Shown: piece by piece, positions 26,087-34,521 of the stretch
How positions within the stretch are numbered: position 1 is the stretch's first letter
Layout: every line of letters starts with the position of its first letter
Assembly (NCBI RefSeq): GCF_008727755.1
Contig: NZ_CP044231.1
Span: forward strand, 2,728,001 to 2,792,000
Reading direction: 5' to 3'
Origin: Microbacterium caowuchunii
Lineage (GTDB): Bacteria; Actinomycetota; Actinomycetes; Actinomycetales; Microbacteriaceae
DNA: 64,000 bases
Position numbers and translations under genes: made by a program
Notes under the pieces: model-generated
Told to the model about the DNA's origin: nothing
Seen by the model: only the letters and a program-made list of their open reading frames with translations
Databases searched by the model: none

Positions 26087-27061
26087 ATGTCCTGGCTTGT
26101 CACCGGAGGCGCCGGCTACATCGGCGCGCACGTCGTTCGCGCGCTCGCGGATGCGGGGCTGCCGCCCGTCGTGATCGACGACCTCTCCAGCGGCCACGAG
26201 GGCTTCGTCCCCGAGGGCGTCCCGTTCGTCCGCGGCAGCATCCTGGACCGCGCCCTCGTCGAGCAGACGCTCCGAGAGCACGCCGTGACCGGCGTCATCC
26301 ACGTCGCGGGATACAAGTACGCCGGCGTCTCCGTGCAGCGCCCGCTGCACACCTATGAGCAGAACGTGGAGGGCACCCGCGTGGTGCTCGCGGCGATGGC
26401 GGATGCAGGGGTGGACAAGCTCGTCTTCTCCTCCAGTGCGGCCGTCTACGGCACCCCGGACGTGCCGCTCGTGACCGAGGACCTGCCCAAGCGTCCCGCC
26501 TCCCCCTACGGCGAGTCGAAGCTGATCGGCGAGTGGCTGATCCGCGACCAGGCCGTCGCCACCGCCGACTCGGCGCTGCCGCTGCGCCACACGTCGCTCC
26601 GGTACTTCAACGTCGTCGGGTCGGGCGACCCGTCGGTCTACGACACGAGCCCGCACAACCTGTTCCCGATCGTGTTCGAGAAACTGCTGGCCGGGGAGAC
26701 CCCGCGCATCAACGGCGACGACTACGACACCCCCGACGGCACGAACGTGCGGGACTACGTGCACGTGGCGGACATCGCCGCAGCCCACGCCGTCGCCGCG
26801 CGTCGGCTGGCCGCCGGAGAGCCGGTCGAGCCCGCGTACAACCTCGGGTCGCAGAACGGTCTGTCGGTGCGGGAGATCATGGACGCCATGGCGCGGGTGA
26901 CCGGCATCGGCTTCACGCCCGAGATCGGTCCGCGCCGCGCAGGCGATCCGGACCGGATCGTCGCGACGGGCGAGCTCGCGGCGCGGGATCTGGAGTGGGC
27001 CAACCGTCACACGGTGGACGAGATGGTGCGCTCTGGCTGGGAAGCCCGCCGCCGGGCCTGA
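26087..27061 (+). CDS. galE: UDP-glucose 4-epimerase
   Basis: The 324-residue product interconverts UDP-galactose and UDP-glucose. The NAD-binding glycine motif is VTGGAGYIGAHV at residues 5-16. The catalytic Ser and Tyr-x-x-x-Lys are in SSSAAVYGTP and SPYGESKLIGEWL. LRYFNVVGSGDPSVYD and the YNLGSQNGLSVREIMDAM region are typical for GalE. AGGAG lies upstream of the ATG. With galT, galK and pgm it completes the Leloir route; it also supplies UDP-galactose for the cell envelope, which may explain its separate transcription unit. Confidence 0.94.
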   Translation: MSWLVTGGAGYIGAHVVRALADAGLPPVVIDDLSSGHEGFVPEGVPFVRGSILDRALVEQTLREHAVTGVIHVAGYKYAGVSVQRPLHTYEQNVEGTRVVLAAMADAGVDKLVFSSSAAVYGTPDVPLVTEDLPKRPASPYGESKLIGEWLIRDQAVATADSALPLRHTSLRYFNVVGSGDPSVYDTSPHNLFPIVFEKLLAGETPRINGDDYDTPDGTNVRDYVHVADIAAAHAVAARRLAAGEPVEPAYNLGSQNGLSVREIMDAMARVTGIGFTPEIGPRRAGDPDRIVATGELAARDLEWANRHTVDEMVRSGWEARRRA

Positions 27062-27150
27062 CCCCCGCCGCCGGGCCGGGGGTGTGCCCGCGCGCACCGG
27101 CGCGTCCGGTGGTCCGGGCGGTCGGCGCGTAGCCGCATCCAGCGGTCGGC

Positions 27151-27257
27151 GCACAACGGCACACGGCGACCGGGGGCACAACGGCACAGTTCGTCACCGA
27201 CACCCCGCCACCGCCGGCCCAGGCACGGCGCGCCGCGCTCGATCTCCGCCGTTGTGC
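27151..27257 (+). repeat. Palindromic element, copy 3 with 25-bp leader
   Basis: The 82-bp core is 27176-27257, with outer arms GCACAACGGC and GCCGTTGTGC (perfect). It keeps the left inner box CGACACCCCG (27198-27207) but not its partner. A 25-base leader (27151-27175) begins with another GCACAACGGCACA. It lies between the convergent galE and lacI-type genes. The 82-bp core is identical to copy 4; the block recurs 171 bases downstream. Confidence 0.85.
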
Positions 27258-27321
27258 ACCCGGATGCTGCGCACCCTGACGGCTCCGACCCGGCGCGGCC
27301 CACCTGGGTCCGGCACCGGGC

Positions 27322-27428
27322 GCACAGCCGCACACGCCGACCGGGGGCACAACGGCACAGTTCGTCACCGACACCCCGCCACCGCCGGCCCAGGCACGGC
27401 GCGCCGCGCTCGATCTCCGCCGTTGTGC
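27322..27428 (+). repeat. Palindromic element, copy 4 with 25-bp leader
   Basis: The core 27347-27428 is an exact 82-bp repeat of 27176-27257. The 25-base leader (27322-27346) differs from that of copy 3 at a few positions. Copies 3 and 4 are thus a recent tandem duplication of a 107-bp block. Nothing else is seen in the 413-base galE-lacI gap. Confidence 0.85.
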
Positions 27429-27474
27429 ACGGCGGAGTGGGACGGCCAGTGCACCCGCCCGGCGCCCCGCAGGG

Positions 27475-28440
27475 TCAGGCGCTGGCGCGGACCACCAGGG
27501 TGGCGGGGACCGTCACCCGTGCGGGCGGCTCGCCGCGCTCGATCATCGCCACGAGCGCCGCCACCGCCTGCGCGCCGAGCGCGTCGAAGTCCTGCCGCAT
27601 GGTCGTGAGCGGCGGGCGGTAGTCGGCCGCATCCACGACGTCGTCGAACCCCACCACCGCGGTGTCCTCCGGCACGCGCCGACCGGCCTCGGCCAGCGCC
27701 CGCAGCAGCCCGAGCGACATCTGGTCGTTCGCGACGAAGACGGCGGATGCGGCCGCGAGCGCCCCGCCGGCGGCGTATCCGGAGTGCGAGGTCCAGTCCC
27801 CGCGAACCGGCTCCGGGACCAAAGCCCCGGCTCCCACGAGCGCCTCGCGCCATCCCCGTTCCCGCTCCGCCGCGGCGAAGGACGAGGCTGGTCCGGCGAG
27901 GTGGTGGACCGTGTCGTGCCCCTGTTCGAGCAGGTACGCCACCGCATCCCGCGCGCCCCCGGCATGGTCGGTCTGCACGATGGCGAAGCGGTCGTCCGGC
28001 GGTGAATCCACCACGACGATGCCCAGTCCCGCGGGTGGTTCGGTGTCGCGGGCGAGCATGGTCGCCTCGTTCAGCACGATCGCCCCGTCGACGCCCTGGT
28101 CGTGCAGGTGCGCGAACCCCTCCGCCACCGCCCTCGTGCCGGTGACGGTGACGATCGCGAGCGCGTAGTCCCGCGCACCGGCGGCCTCGGCGATGGCCTG
28201 CAGCATGCGCGAGTTGCCCACCGAGGCGAGCGTGGACACGACGAGGCCGATCGTGCGCGTCCGGCCCGTGCGGAGCGCCCGTGCTGCCCGGTGCATGCGA
28301 TAGCCGAGCGCTTCCATGGCCTCTTCGACCCGCTCGCGGGTGGCGGGATCCACGCGCGGACTGCCGTTGACCACGCGGGAGACGGTCTGCGCCGAAACAC
28401 CCGCCCGGGCGGCGACATCCGCCATCGACACGCGCGCCAT
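27475..28440 (-). CDS. LacI family transcriptional regulator (probable galactose regulator)
   Basis: The 321-residue product has the LacI helix-turn-helix (SMADVAARAGVSAQTVSRVV, residues 5-24) and hinge (YRMHRAARALRTGRTRTIGL, with the minor-groove leucine region). A periplasmic-binding-protein-like effector domain covers about residues 60-320 (VFVANDQMSLGLLRALAEAG). The ATG has GGGAGAG upstream. It is divergent from galT and the shared 58 bases contain two LacI-type operators, so it most likely represses galTK, and itself, until galactose or a derivative is present. The assignment to galactose is from context only. Confidence 0.88.
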   Translation of the reverse strand: MARVSMADVAARAGVSAQTVSRVVNGSPRVDPATRERVEEAMEALGYRMHRAARALRTGRTRTIGLVVSTLASVGNSRMLQAIAEAAGARDYALAIVTVTGTRAVAEGFAHLHDQGVDGAIVLNEATMLARDTEPPAGLGIVVVDSPPDDRFAIVQTDHAGGARDAVAYLLEQGHDTVHHLAGPASSFAAAERERGWREALVGAGALVPEPVRGDWTSHSGYAAGGALAAASAVFVANDQMSLGLLRALAEAGRRVPEDTAVVGFDDVVDAADYRPPLTTMRQDFDALGAQAVAALVAMIERGEPPARVTVPATLVVRASA

Positions 28441-28461
28441 GACTCTCCCGTTCACTCCCTG

Positions 28462-28505
28462 TGTTGACGATAGCATGCACGGAATGTAGCGTGTTATCGT
28501 GAACA
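28462..28505. promoter_or_regulatory. galT promoter bracketed by two LacI-type operators
   Basis: The promoter is TTGACG (28464-28469), 17 bases, TAGCGT (28487-28492), ending six bases before the GTG of galT, so the mRNA is probably leaderless. One operator, TGTTGACGATAGCA (28462-28475), covers the -35. The second, TGTTATCGTGAACA (28492-28505), covers the -10 edge and start codon and fits TGTTnnCGnnAACA exactly. Their centres are 30 bp apart, close to three helical turns, which suits cooperative binding. Confidence 0.65.
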
Positions 28506-29662
28506 TCTCCATGGCGACCACGACCCTCGGCGGCGGCGTCGTGAAGCGCACCACCCGCCTGGCGGACGGGCGCGAGCTCATCTATTTCGACGACCCGGGG
28601 ACGACGCTCGGGCCGGAGCGCTCGGTGGACGCCCGCGACCTGTCCCCCCGCCCGGAGACCGCGACGATGCGACTGGACGTCCTCACCGGCGACTGGATAT
28701 CGATCGCCGCGAATCGGCAGAACCGCGCGTTCCTCCCCCCGGCCGAGCTCGACCCGCTCTCGCCGCAGACCCCGACGAACCCGTCCGAGATCCCCTCGCG
28801 CTACGACGTGGCCGTGTTCGAGAACAAGTCGCCGTCCTTCGGGCCCGCCCTCGCGGAAGCGACGGCGGACGCCCCCGCGGCGACCGACCCGCCGCTCGGA
28901 CTGGCGGACCTCGCGGAGTACGGACTCGGCCGGACCCGCACATCCGTCGGACGCACCGAGGTGGTGTGCTTCAGCCCCGACCACACCGGCTCCTTCGGGA
29001 CCCAGACCGTCACCCGGGCGCGCACCGTGATCGAGGCGTGGGCCGACCGGACGGCTGCCCTGTCGGCGCTCCCCGGGATCGAGCAGGTCTTCCCGTTCGA
29101 GAATCGCGGTCAGGAGATCGGCGTCACCCTGCCCCATCCGCACGGGCAGATCTACGCCTATCCCTACGTCACCCCGCGCACGCACCGGCTCCTGTCCGCG
29201 CTCGAACGCACCGGCGACGACCTGTTCGACCGCATCCTGACGTTCGAATCCGCGAGCGAGCGGGTCGTCCTCCGCGGCGAGCACTGGACGGCGTTCGTCC
29301 CGTTCGCCGCGCGGTGGCCCCTCGAAGTCCACCTCGTCCCGCACCGTCACGTCGCCGACTTCGCGGAGACGGATGCTGCGGAGCGTGACGAACTCGCGCC
29401 GCTCTATCTGCGGCTCCTGCGCGGGGTCGACGCGCTCTACGAGACCCCGACCCCGTACATCGCCGCCTGGCATCAGGCCCCGGTCCACGTCGGACGCGCC
29501 GGTGCCCGCCTCCGCCTCGAGCTCACCTCGCCGCGGCGCGCCGCGGACAAGCTCAAGTACCTCGCGGGGTCCGAGGCCGCCATGGGCGCCTGGATCGGCG
29601 ACGTCCCGCCGGAAGCGGCGGCCGCCCGTCTCCGCGACGCCATCCAAGGAGTCCAGCTGTGA
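28499..29662 (+). CDS. galT: Galactose-1-phosphate uridylyltransferase
   Basis: The 387-residue enzyme exchanges UMP between UDP-glucose and galactose 1-phosphate. The histidine-triad-like active site is visible in GVTLPHPHGQIYAYPYVTPR (about residues 216-235), where HPH carries the nucleophilic histidine. ALSALPGIEQVFPFENRGQE precedes it and AWHQAPVHVG lies in the C-terminal half. The start is GTG on a probably leaderless mRNA; a later ATG at codon 5 is an alternative. Its stop overlaps the galK start (GTGA). It is controlled, by inference, by the divergent LacI regulator. Confidence 0.94.
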   Translation: MNISMATTTLGGGVVKRTTRLADGRELIYFDDPGTTLGPERSVDARDLSPRPETATMRLDVLTGDWISIAANRQNRAFLPPAELDPLSPQTPTNPSEIPSRYDVAVFENKSPSFGPALAEATADAPAATDPPLGLADLAEYGLGRTRTSVGRTEVVCFSPDHTGSFGTQTVTRARTVIEAWADRTAALSALPGIEQVFPFENRGQEIGVTLPHPHGQIYAYPYVTPRTHRLLSALERTGDDLFDRILTFESASERVVLRGEHWTAFVPFAARWPLEVHLVPHRHVADFAETDAAERDELAPLYLRLLRGVDALYETPTPYIAAWHQAPVHVGRAGARLRLELTSPRRAADKLKYLAGSEAAMGAWIGDVPPEAAAARLRDAIQGVQL

Positions 29663-30843
29663 CCGGAACGGATGCGGCAGCCGCCGCCCGAGACCTCTTC
29701 CACCGCATGACGGGGCACGAGCCGGACGGGTCGTGGTCGGCGCCCGGCCGGGTGAACCTCATCGGCGAGCACACCGATTACAACGAGGGCTATGTGCTGC
29801 CCTTCGCCATCCCGCACCGAACCCACGTGGCCCTCGGAGGGCGCGCGGACGGACGCATCCGCGTCGTTTCGACCTTCGACGAGGTCCCGGTGGAGGTCCC
29901 GCTCGACGCGCTCGATGCCCTCTTCCCCGACGCGCGCGACGAGGTGCCGGAGTGGTCCCGCTATCCGCTCGGAGTCGCGTGGGCGCTGCTGCACGCCGCC
30001 GGGAGAGCCGCCGACGCGGTGACCGGCGTCGACATCGCGATCGCCTCCGACGTCCCCGTCGGCGCCGGACTGTCGTCATCCGCTGCGATCGAGAGCGCGA
30101 CGGCATACGCCCTGAACGACACCTGGGCGCTGGAGCTCGAACCGGTGGCGCTCGCCCGTTCGGGCCGGAAGGCCGAGAACGAGGCGGTCGGCGCACCCAC
30201 GGGCATCATGGATCAGATGGCCTCGGTGCTCGGCCGCGAGGACGCCGCGATCTTCCTGGACTGCCGCACGCTGGACACGGACGTCGTGGACCTCGGCTTC
30301 ACCGCGAACGACCTCGAACTCCTGGTGATCGACACCCGGGTCTCGCACGCCCACTCGACCGGGGGCTATCGCGAGCGCCGCGCGTCCTGCGAGCGGGGCG
30401 CGCAGCTCATGGGCGTGCCGGCCCTGCGCGACGTCCAGCTGACCGACCTCCCCGCCGCCGAGGCGAGGATGGACGACGTCACGTTCCGGCGGGTGCGTCA
30501 CATCGTCACCGAGAACCAGCGCGTGCTGGACACCGTGCGCACGCTGCGCGAACAGGGGCCCCGCGCCATCGGGGACCTGCTGACGGCCTCGCACGCGTCC
30601 ATGCGCGACGACTTCGAGATCTCCACCCCCGAGCTCGACACCGCCGTCGACACCGCCCTCGCGGCGGGCGCCCTCGGCGCCCGGATGACCGGCGGCGGCT
30701 TCGGAGGCGCGGCGATCGCGCTCGTCGAGGATGGGCTCCGGGATGCCGTGGCGGATGCCGTGCGCACGGCGTTCACCGCCGCCGGCCACACCGCCCCGCA
30801 CATCTTCACGGTGCGCGCGGGCTCGGGCGCCAGGCGGGACTGA
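29659..30843 (+). CDS. galK: Galactokinase
   Basis: The 394-residue GHMP kinase phosphorylates galactose. The substrate motif is GRVNLIGEHTDYNEGYVLPF (about residues 29-48). The ATP-binding loop is VPVGAGLSSSAAIESATAYA (about 133-152), and the third GHMP motif is RMTGGGFGGAAIAL near the C-terminus. VGAPTGIMDQMASVLG holds the catalytic aspartate region. All three family motifs are intact and length is normal. It starts at GTG, overlapping galT by four bases, and is the last gene of the galTK operon. Confidence 0.95.
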   Translation: MTGTDAAAAARDLFHRMTGHEPDGSWSAPGRVNLIGEHTDYNEGYVLPFAIPHRTHVALGGRADGRIRVVSTFDEVPVEVPLDALDALFPDARDEVPEWSRYPLGVAWALLHAAGRAADAVTGVDIAIASDVPVGAGLSSSAAIESATAYALNDTWALELEPVALARSGRKAENEAVGAPTGIMDQMASVLGREDAAIFLDCRTLDTDVVDLGFTANDLELLVIDTRVSHAHSTGGYRERRASCERGAQLMGVPALRDVQLTDLPAAEARMDDVTFRRVRHIVTENQRVLDTVRTLREQGPRAIGDLLTASHASMRDDFEISTPELDTAVDTALAAGALGARMTGGGFGGAAIALVEDGLRDAVADAVRTAFTAAGHTAPHIFTVRAGSGARRD

Positions 30844-31076
30844 GCACCCGCCGGTCGGGCACTGCCGGATCCGTACTCCGCAGGATCGCGCCAACCCCGC
30901 ACGTTTCCGGCGCATCCCTGCGAACCACGCGCGTCCGGGCCGCGTCCACGAGGGGCGGATGCAGCCGACACCCACCTCCGGCCGACTATCCTGGCGGCGG
31001 ATCGCTCGCCGCACCGAAGGCCCGCACGCCGGGGCCACCGCCGGCCGGCGACCCACCCGCCGACCCGAGGAGCACC

Positions 31077-32543
31077 GTGACACCCGAACCGCCCGTCGTG
31101 CACACCGCAGCGGGCGCGGTCCGCGGGATCCAGCGACCGGGTTCGGCCGCGTTCCTCGGCATCCCGTTCGCCCAGGCGCCGGTCGGGGACCTGCGCTTCG
31201 CGGCCCCCGTTCCTCCGGAGCCGTGGCCGGGGATCCGGGACGCCACCGCCTACGGACCCACCCCGCAGCGCGGCGACGCGGGGATCACGCTCATCCCGGA
31301 GCCGTCCGTCCCCGGCGACGCGACCCTGAACGTGAACGTCTTCACCCCGTCCACGGATGCCGCGGCGGCGCTGCCCGTGCTCGTCTGGATCCACGGCGGC
31401 GCGTTCGTCTCGGGTGCCCCGGCCAGCCCGTGGTACGACGGTGCGAGCTTCGCCCGGGACGGCGTGGTCGTGGTGACCATCTCCTACCGCCTCGGCTTCG
31501 ACGGGTTCGGCCACATCGACGGAGCACCCGGCAACCGGGGCGTCCGCGACTGGCTCGCCGCCTTGGAGTGGGTACAGGAGAACATCGCCGCGTTCGGCGG
31601 TGACCCGCACCGCGTGACGATCGGCGGGCAGTCCGCCGGCGGCGGCGCCGTGCTGACCCTGCTCGGGATGCCGACCGCACAGCACCTCTTCCACGCCGCC
31701 TGGTCGGTCTCCGCGGCGATCGGCGACGTCCCCGCCGACGAGGCGCGCTCCCGCGCGGCACGGCTCGCGGCGCTGGCGGGCGTCACGGCGGATCGGTCGG
31801 GGTTCGCGTCGGTCGACGAGGAGACCCTGCACGCTCTGCAGGACCGGGCCGCGCACGCCCCCTCCCGCGACCGCCTCGCGTCCGTCCGAGAGATGCTCCG
31901 CAACCTCGCCTGGGGACCCATGATCGACGGCGAACTCCTCACCCGCCCGACCGTCGATTCCCTGGCGGCCGGCGTGGGGTCCGACAAGCCGTTGCTCATC
32001 GGCGCCGCCGACGACGAGTTCACGATGGTGACGATGCGGATGCAGCGCATGCTTCGCTTCGTCCCGAGGGACCTCGGCCTCGGGATGCTGGGCCTGCGCG
32101 GACAGGACCGCCGCGCCTACCTCAGGGCCAACCCGATCGAGCGTCGCCGCGGCACCGCAGGACTGCTCGGACGCTACGTCTCCGACCGCGTCTTCCGTTC
32201 CCTCGTCGCCCGCGTCCTGCGGGCCCGCCGGGAAGCCGCCGCGCCGACGTGGGCGTATCGGTTCTCCTGGGCCTCCCCCGTCATCGGCTGGGCCGGCCAC
32301 TGCCTGGACGTGCCGTTCTGGTTCGACTGCCTGGATGCCGATCGCGTGACGGCCATCACGGGGGACGATCCGCCCCAGGCCCTGGCCGACGCGATGCACG
32401 GGGCGGCCGTCCGCCTCGTGCGCGACCACACCGAGGACTGGCAACCCTGGCGCGAACCGGAACGGACGACCCGGGTGTTCGACGACCCCGCCCCGGGGCC
32501 CGCGGTGATCCGCGACGGCTACGCTTCAGCCGCCCTCGGCTGA
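31077..32543 (+). CDS. Type B carboxylesterase
   Basis: The 488-residue protein belongs to the carboxylesterase/para-nitrobenzyl esterase family. The N-terminus shows TAAGAVRGIQRPGSAAFLGI and IPFAQAPVGDLRFAAPV. The oxyanion hole is VLVWIHGGAF, the nucleophile serine is in TIGGQSAGGGAVLTLLGMP (about residue 185), and the catalytic histidine is probably in WAGHCLDVPFWF. There is no signal peptide, so it is cytoplasmic. The GTG start has GAGGAG upstream. The 233 bases between galK and this gene contain a TATCCT -10-like element and no other gene. It ends four bases from the convergent methyltransferase gene. Substrates are unknown. Confidence 0.87.
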   Translation: MTPEPPVVHTAAGAVRGIQRPGSAAFLGIPFAQAPVGDLRFAAPVPPEPWPGIRDATAYGPTPQRGDAGITLIPEPSVPGDATLNVNVFTPSTDAAAALPVLVWIHGGAFVSGAPASPWYDGASFARDGVVVVTISYRLGFDGFGHIDGAPGNRGVRDWLAALEWVQENIAAFGGDPHRVTIGGQSAGGGAVLTLLGMPTAQHLFHAAWSVSAAIGDVPADEARSRAARLAALAGVTADRSGFASVDEETLHALQDRAAHAPSRDRLASVREMLRNLAWGPMIDGELLTRPTVDSLAAGVGSDKPLLIGAADDEFTMVTMRMQRMLRFVPRDLGLGMLGLRGQDRRAYLRANPIERRRGTAGLLGRYVSDRVFRSLVARVLRARREAAAPTWAYRFSWASPVIGWAGHCLDVPFWFDCLDADRVTAITGDDPPQALADAMHGAAVRLVRDHTEDWQPWREPERTTRVFDDPAPGPAVIRDGYASAALG

Positions 32544-32547
32544 CCGC

Positions 32548-33438
32548 TCACGGACCGGGGAGGACCACCGCATCCGGCAAGCGCCGACGCATGACCTCGA
32601 TCGCCTCGGGGTTGTCGTCCACGAGCACCGCACGGCGGCCGAGCGCCGCGGCGACGGCTCCGGTGGTGCCGCTGCCCGCGAACAGATCCAGCACCGCGTC
32701 GCCCGGGCGGCTGGACGCCTGGATCATCCGGCGGAGGATCCCCTCGGGCTTCTGCGTCGGGTAGCCGGTCTTCTCCCGCCCGGTCGTCGGGACGATCGTG
32801 TGCCACCAGACGTCCGTGGGGAGCTTCCCCCGTGCCGCCTTCTCCGCGGTGACGAGCCCGGGCGCCATGTAGGGCTCGCGATCGACCGCATCCGCGTCGA
32901 ACCAGTAGGCGTCGGGGTCCTTCACGTAGACGAGGATCGTCTCGTGCTTGGTGGGCCAGCGCCGCTTCGTCTTGGCCCCGTAGTCGTAGGCCCAGATGAT
33001 CTCGTTGAGGAAGTGGTCGCGGCCGAACAGCGCGTCCAGCATCACCTTCGCGTAATGCACCTCGCGGTAGTCCAGATGCAGGTACAGCGTGCCGTCGGGC
33101 GCGAGGACGCGCCACGCCTCGAGCAGACGCGGCTCCAGGAACGACCAGTAGTCCTCGAACGTGTCGTCGTACACGCCGAGGTCCCCGCGCAGGCGCGCGT
33201 ACCCCTGCCCGCGGAAGCCGCGGTGCAGATCGGCTCCCGTCTCCGGCGCGTCCCCGGAAACCGCACGCGCGGCACGCGAGGCGGCCCGCGGTCCTCCGGT
33301 CGGCGCCCCCGCCAGACGGGTCCGGGTGCGTCCGGTGTTGAACGGCGGATCGAGGTAGACGACGGTGAACGCGCCGTCCGGGAGCCTCCGGGCGACGTCC
33401 AGATTGTCGCCAGGGTGGATGGCGATGGCCCCGCTCAC
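32548..33438 (-). CDS. Site-specific DNA methyltransferase (beta-class, adenine or cytosine N4)
   Basis: The 296-residue product has the catalytic motif IV DPPFNTGRTRTR at about residues 30-41 ahead of the SAM-binding motif I DLFAGSGTTGAV at about 255-266, the beta-class order. GYPTQKPEGILRRMIQASS is the conserved motif X region. It is followed by a short AVLVDDNPEAIEVMRRRL tail. About 40 residues after motif IV form an unusual Arg/Ala-rich insert. There is no restriction endonuclease or specificity gene nearby, so it is an orphan methyltransferase. Its GTG start overlaps the stop of the lipoate ligase-like gene (GTGA), so the two are co-translated. Confidence 0.85.
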   Translation of the reverse strand: MSGAIAIHPGDNLDVARRLPDGAFTVVYLDPPFNTGRTRTRLAGAPTGGPRAASRAARAVSGDAPETGADLHRGFRGQGYARLRGDLGVYDDTFEDYWSFLEPRLLEAWRVLAPDGTLYLHLDYREVHYAKVMLDALFGRDHFLNEIIWAYDYGAKTKRRWPTKHETILVYVKDPDAYWFDADAVDREPYMAPGLVTAEKAARGKLPTDVWWHTIVPTTGREKTGYPTQKPEGILRRMIQASSRPGDAVLDLFAGSGTTGAVAAALGRRAVLVDDNPEAIEVMRRRLPDAVVLPGP

Positions 33439-34484
33439 GGAACGCGGCGCAGCCACGCGTCGGTGGCGAACTTCTGCGCCACCAGCGCCTCGGCCTCGGC
33501 GTATTCCTCTTCGGTGATATGTCCGGGGACGGCTCCGTAGAGGTTCGAGAAGGTGTCGATGAACCGCTCGATGATCGCCTCGCGGGGAAGGCCGGTCTGG
33601 CTGCGGAGCGGATCGACGCGCTTGGCGGCGGAGACGGTGCCCTTGTCGCTGAGCTTCTCCCGCCCGATCCGGAGCACCTCGGTCATCACCTGACCGTCCA
33701 TGTCGTAGCTGAGCGTGGCGTGGTGCAGGACGCCACCGTTCGCGAGACGCTTCTGCGCCGCGCCGCCGATCTTGCCGGAGGGAGAGGTGATGTCGTTCAG
33801 CGGCTGATAGGTCGCCTCGATGCCCAGGGAGCGCAGCGCCTGCAGCACCCAATCGTCGAGGAACGCATAGGAGTCCGCGAAGGTCATCCCCGCCACGAGG
33901 GATGCGGGCACGTACAGCGAGTACGTGATGATCGAGTTGGCGCCCATCAGCATGGCGCCGCCGCCGGAGATCCGCCGGACCACGTCGTAGCCGTGCCGGG
34001 CCGCCCCCTCCGGGTCGACCTCGTTGCGCAGCGACTGGAAGGATCCGATCACGACGGCGGACTCGTTCCACTCCCACAGCCGCAGGGTGGGCGCGCGGCG
34101 GCCGTCTCCCACGCGGGCGGTGAGCACCTCGTCCAGCGCGAGGTTCATCCGCGGCGACACCGGGCGGTCGTGCACGACCTCCCAGGAGAAGTCCTTCCAC
34201 CCGGGCGCGGTGACGAGGGCGCGGCGCACCGCCGTCCCCACGGACTCGGGCGTGAAACCCAGCAGCTGAGCACCCTCGGGGAGCGCGGCGCGGACGGTCG
34301 CGGCGATCGTGGCCGCATCCGTCTCCACCGGCAGCCCGGTGACCGCCGCGTCGATGTCCTGCAGCGCATCGTCGGGTTCGAGGAAGAAGTCGCCGGCGAG
34401 GTGGAAGTCCGCGATCCGCCCGTCCCGTACGTCCAGATCGACGACCACGAGCTTCCCGCCGGGCACCTTGAATTCGCCGTGCAT
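33435..34484 (-). CDS. Lipoate-protein ligase A family protein
   Basis: The 349-residue product starts with an accessory domain of the LplA C-terminal type (about residues 1-85, with KLVVVDLDVRDGRIADFHLA). The BPL/LplA catalytic domain (about 105-300) contains the lipoate-loop motif VRRISGGGAMLMGANSIITY and the substrate lysine region DITSPSGKIGGAAQKR. The fused, N-terminal position of the accessory domain is seen in actinobacterial members. It should attach lipoate or octanoate to 2-oxoacid dehydrogenase or glycine-cleavage proteins, though some relatives scavenge or transfer lipoyl groups. It is coupled to a DNA methyltransferase gene, which is an odd partner. Confidence 0.85.
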   Translation of the reverse strand: MHGEFKVPGGKLVVVDLDVRDGRIADFHLAGDFFLEPDDALQDIDAAVTGLPVETDAATIAATVRAALPEGAQLLGFTPESVGTAVRRALVTAPGWKDFSWEVVHDRPVSPRMNLALDEVLTARVGDGRRAPTLRLWEWNESAVVIGSFQSLRNEVDPEGAARHGYDVVRRISGGGAMLMGANSIITYSLYVPASLVAGMTFADSYAFLDDWVLQALRSLGIEATYQPLNDITSPSGKIGGAAQKRLANGGVLHHATLSYDMDGQVMTEVLRIGREKLSDKGTVSAAKRVDPLRSQTGLPREAIIERFIDTFSNLYGAVPGHITEEEYAEAEALVAQKFATDAWLRRVP

Positions 34485-34521
34485 GACTCCAGCCTAGGCG
34501 TGCCGGGACGGCGGGGAGCGG

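Noticed and set aside
25714..27428. The palindromic elements as integron attC sites or phage attachment sites.
   Set aside because: No integrase gene, no cassette-like ORFs between copies, and housekeeping galactose genes flank them.
30498..32444. A 648-codon minus-strand open frame.
   Set aside because: It is antisense to galK and the carboxylesterase, both of which have complete family motifs.
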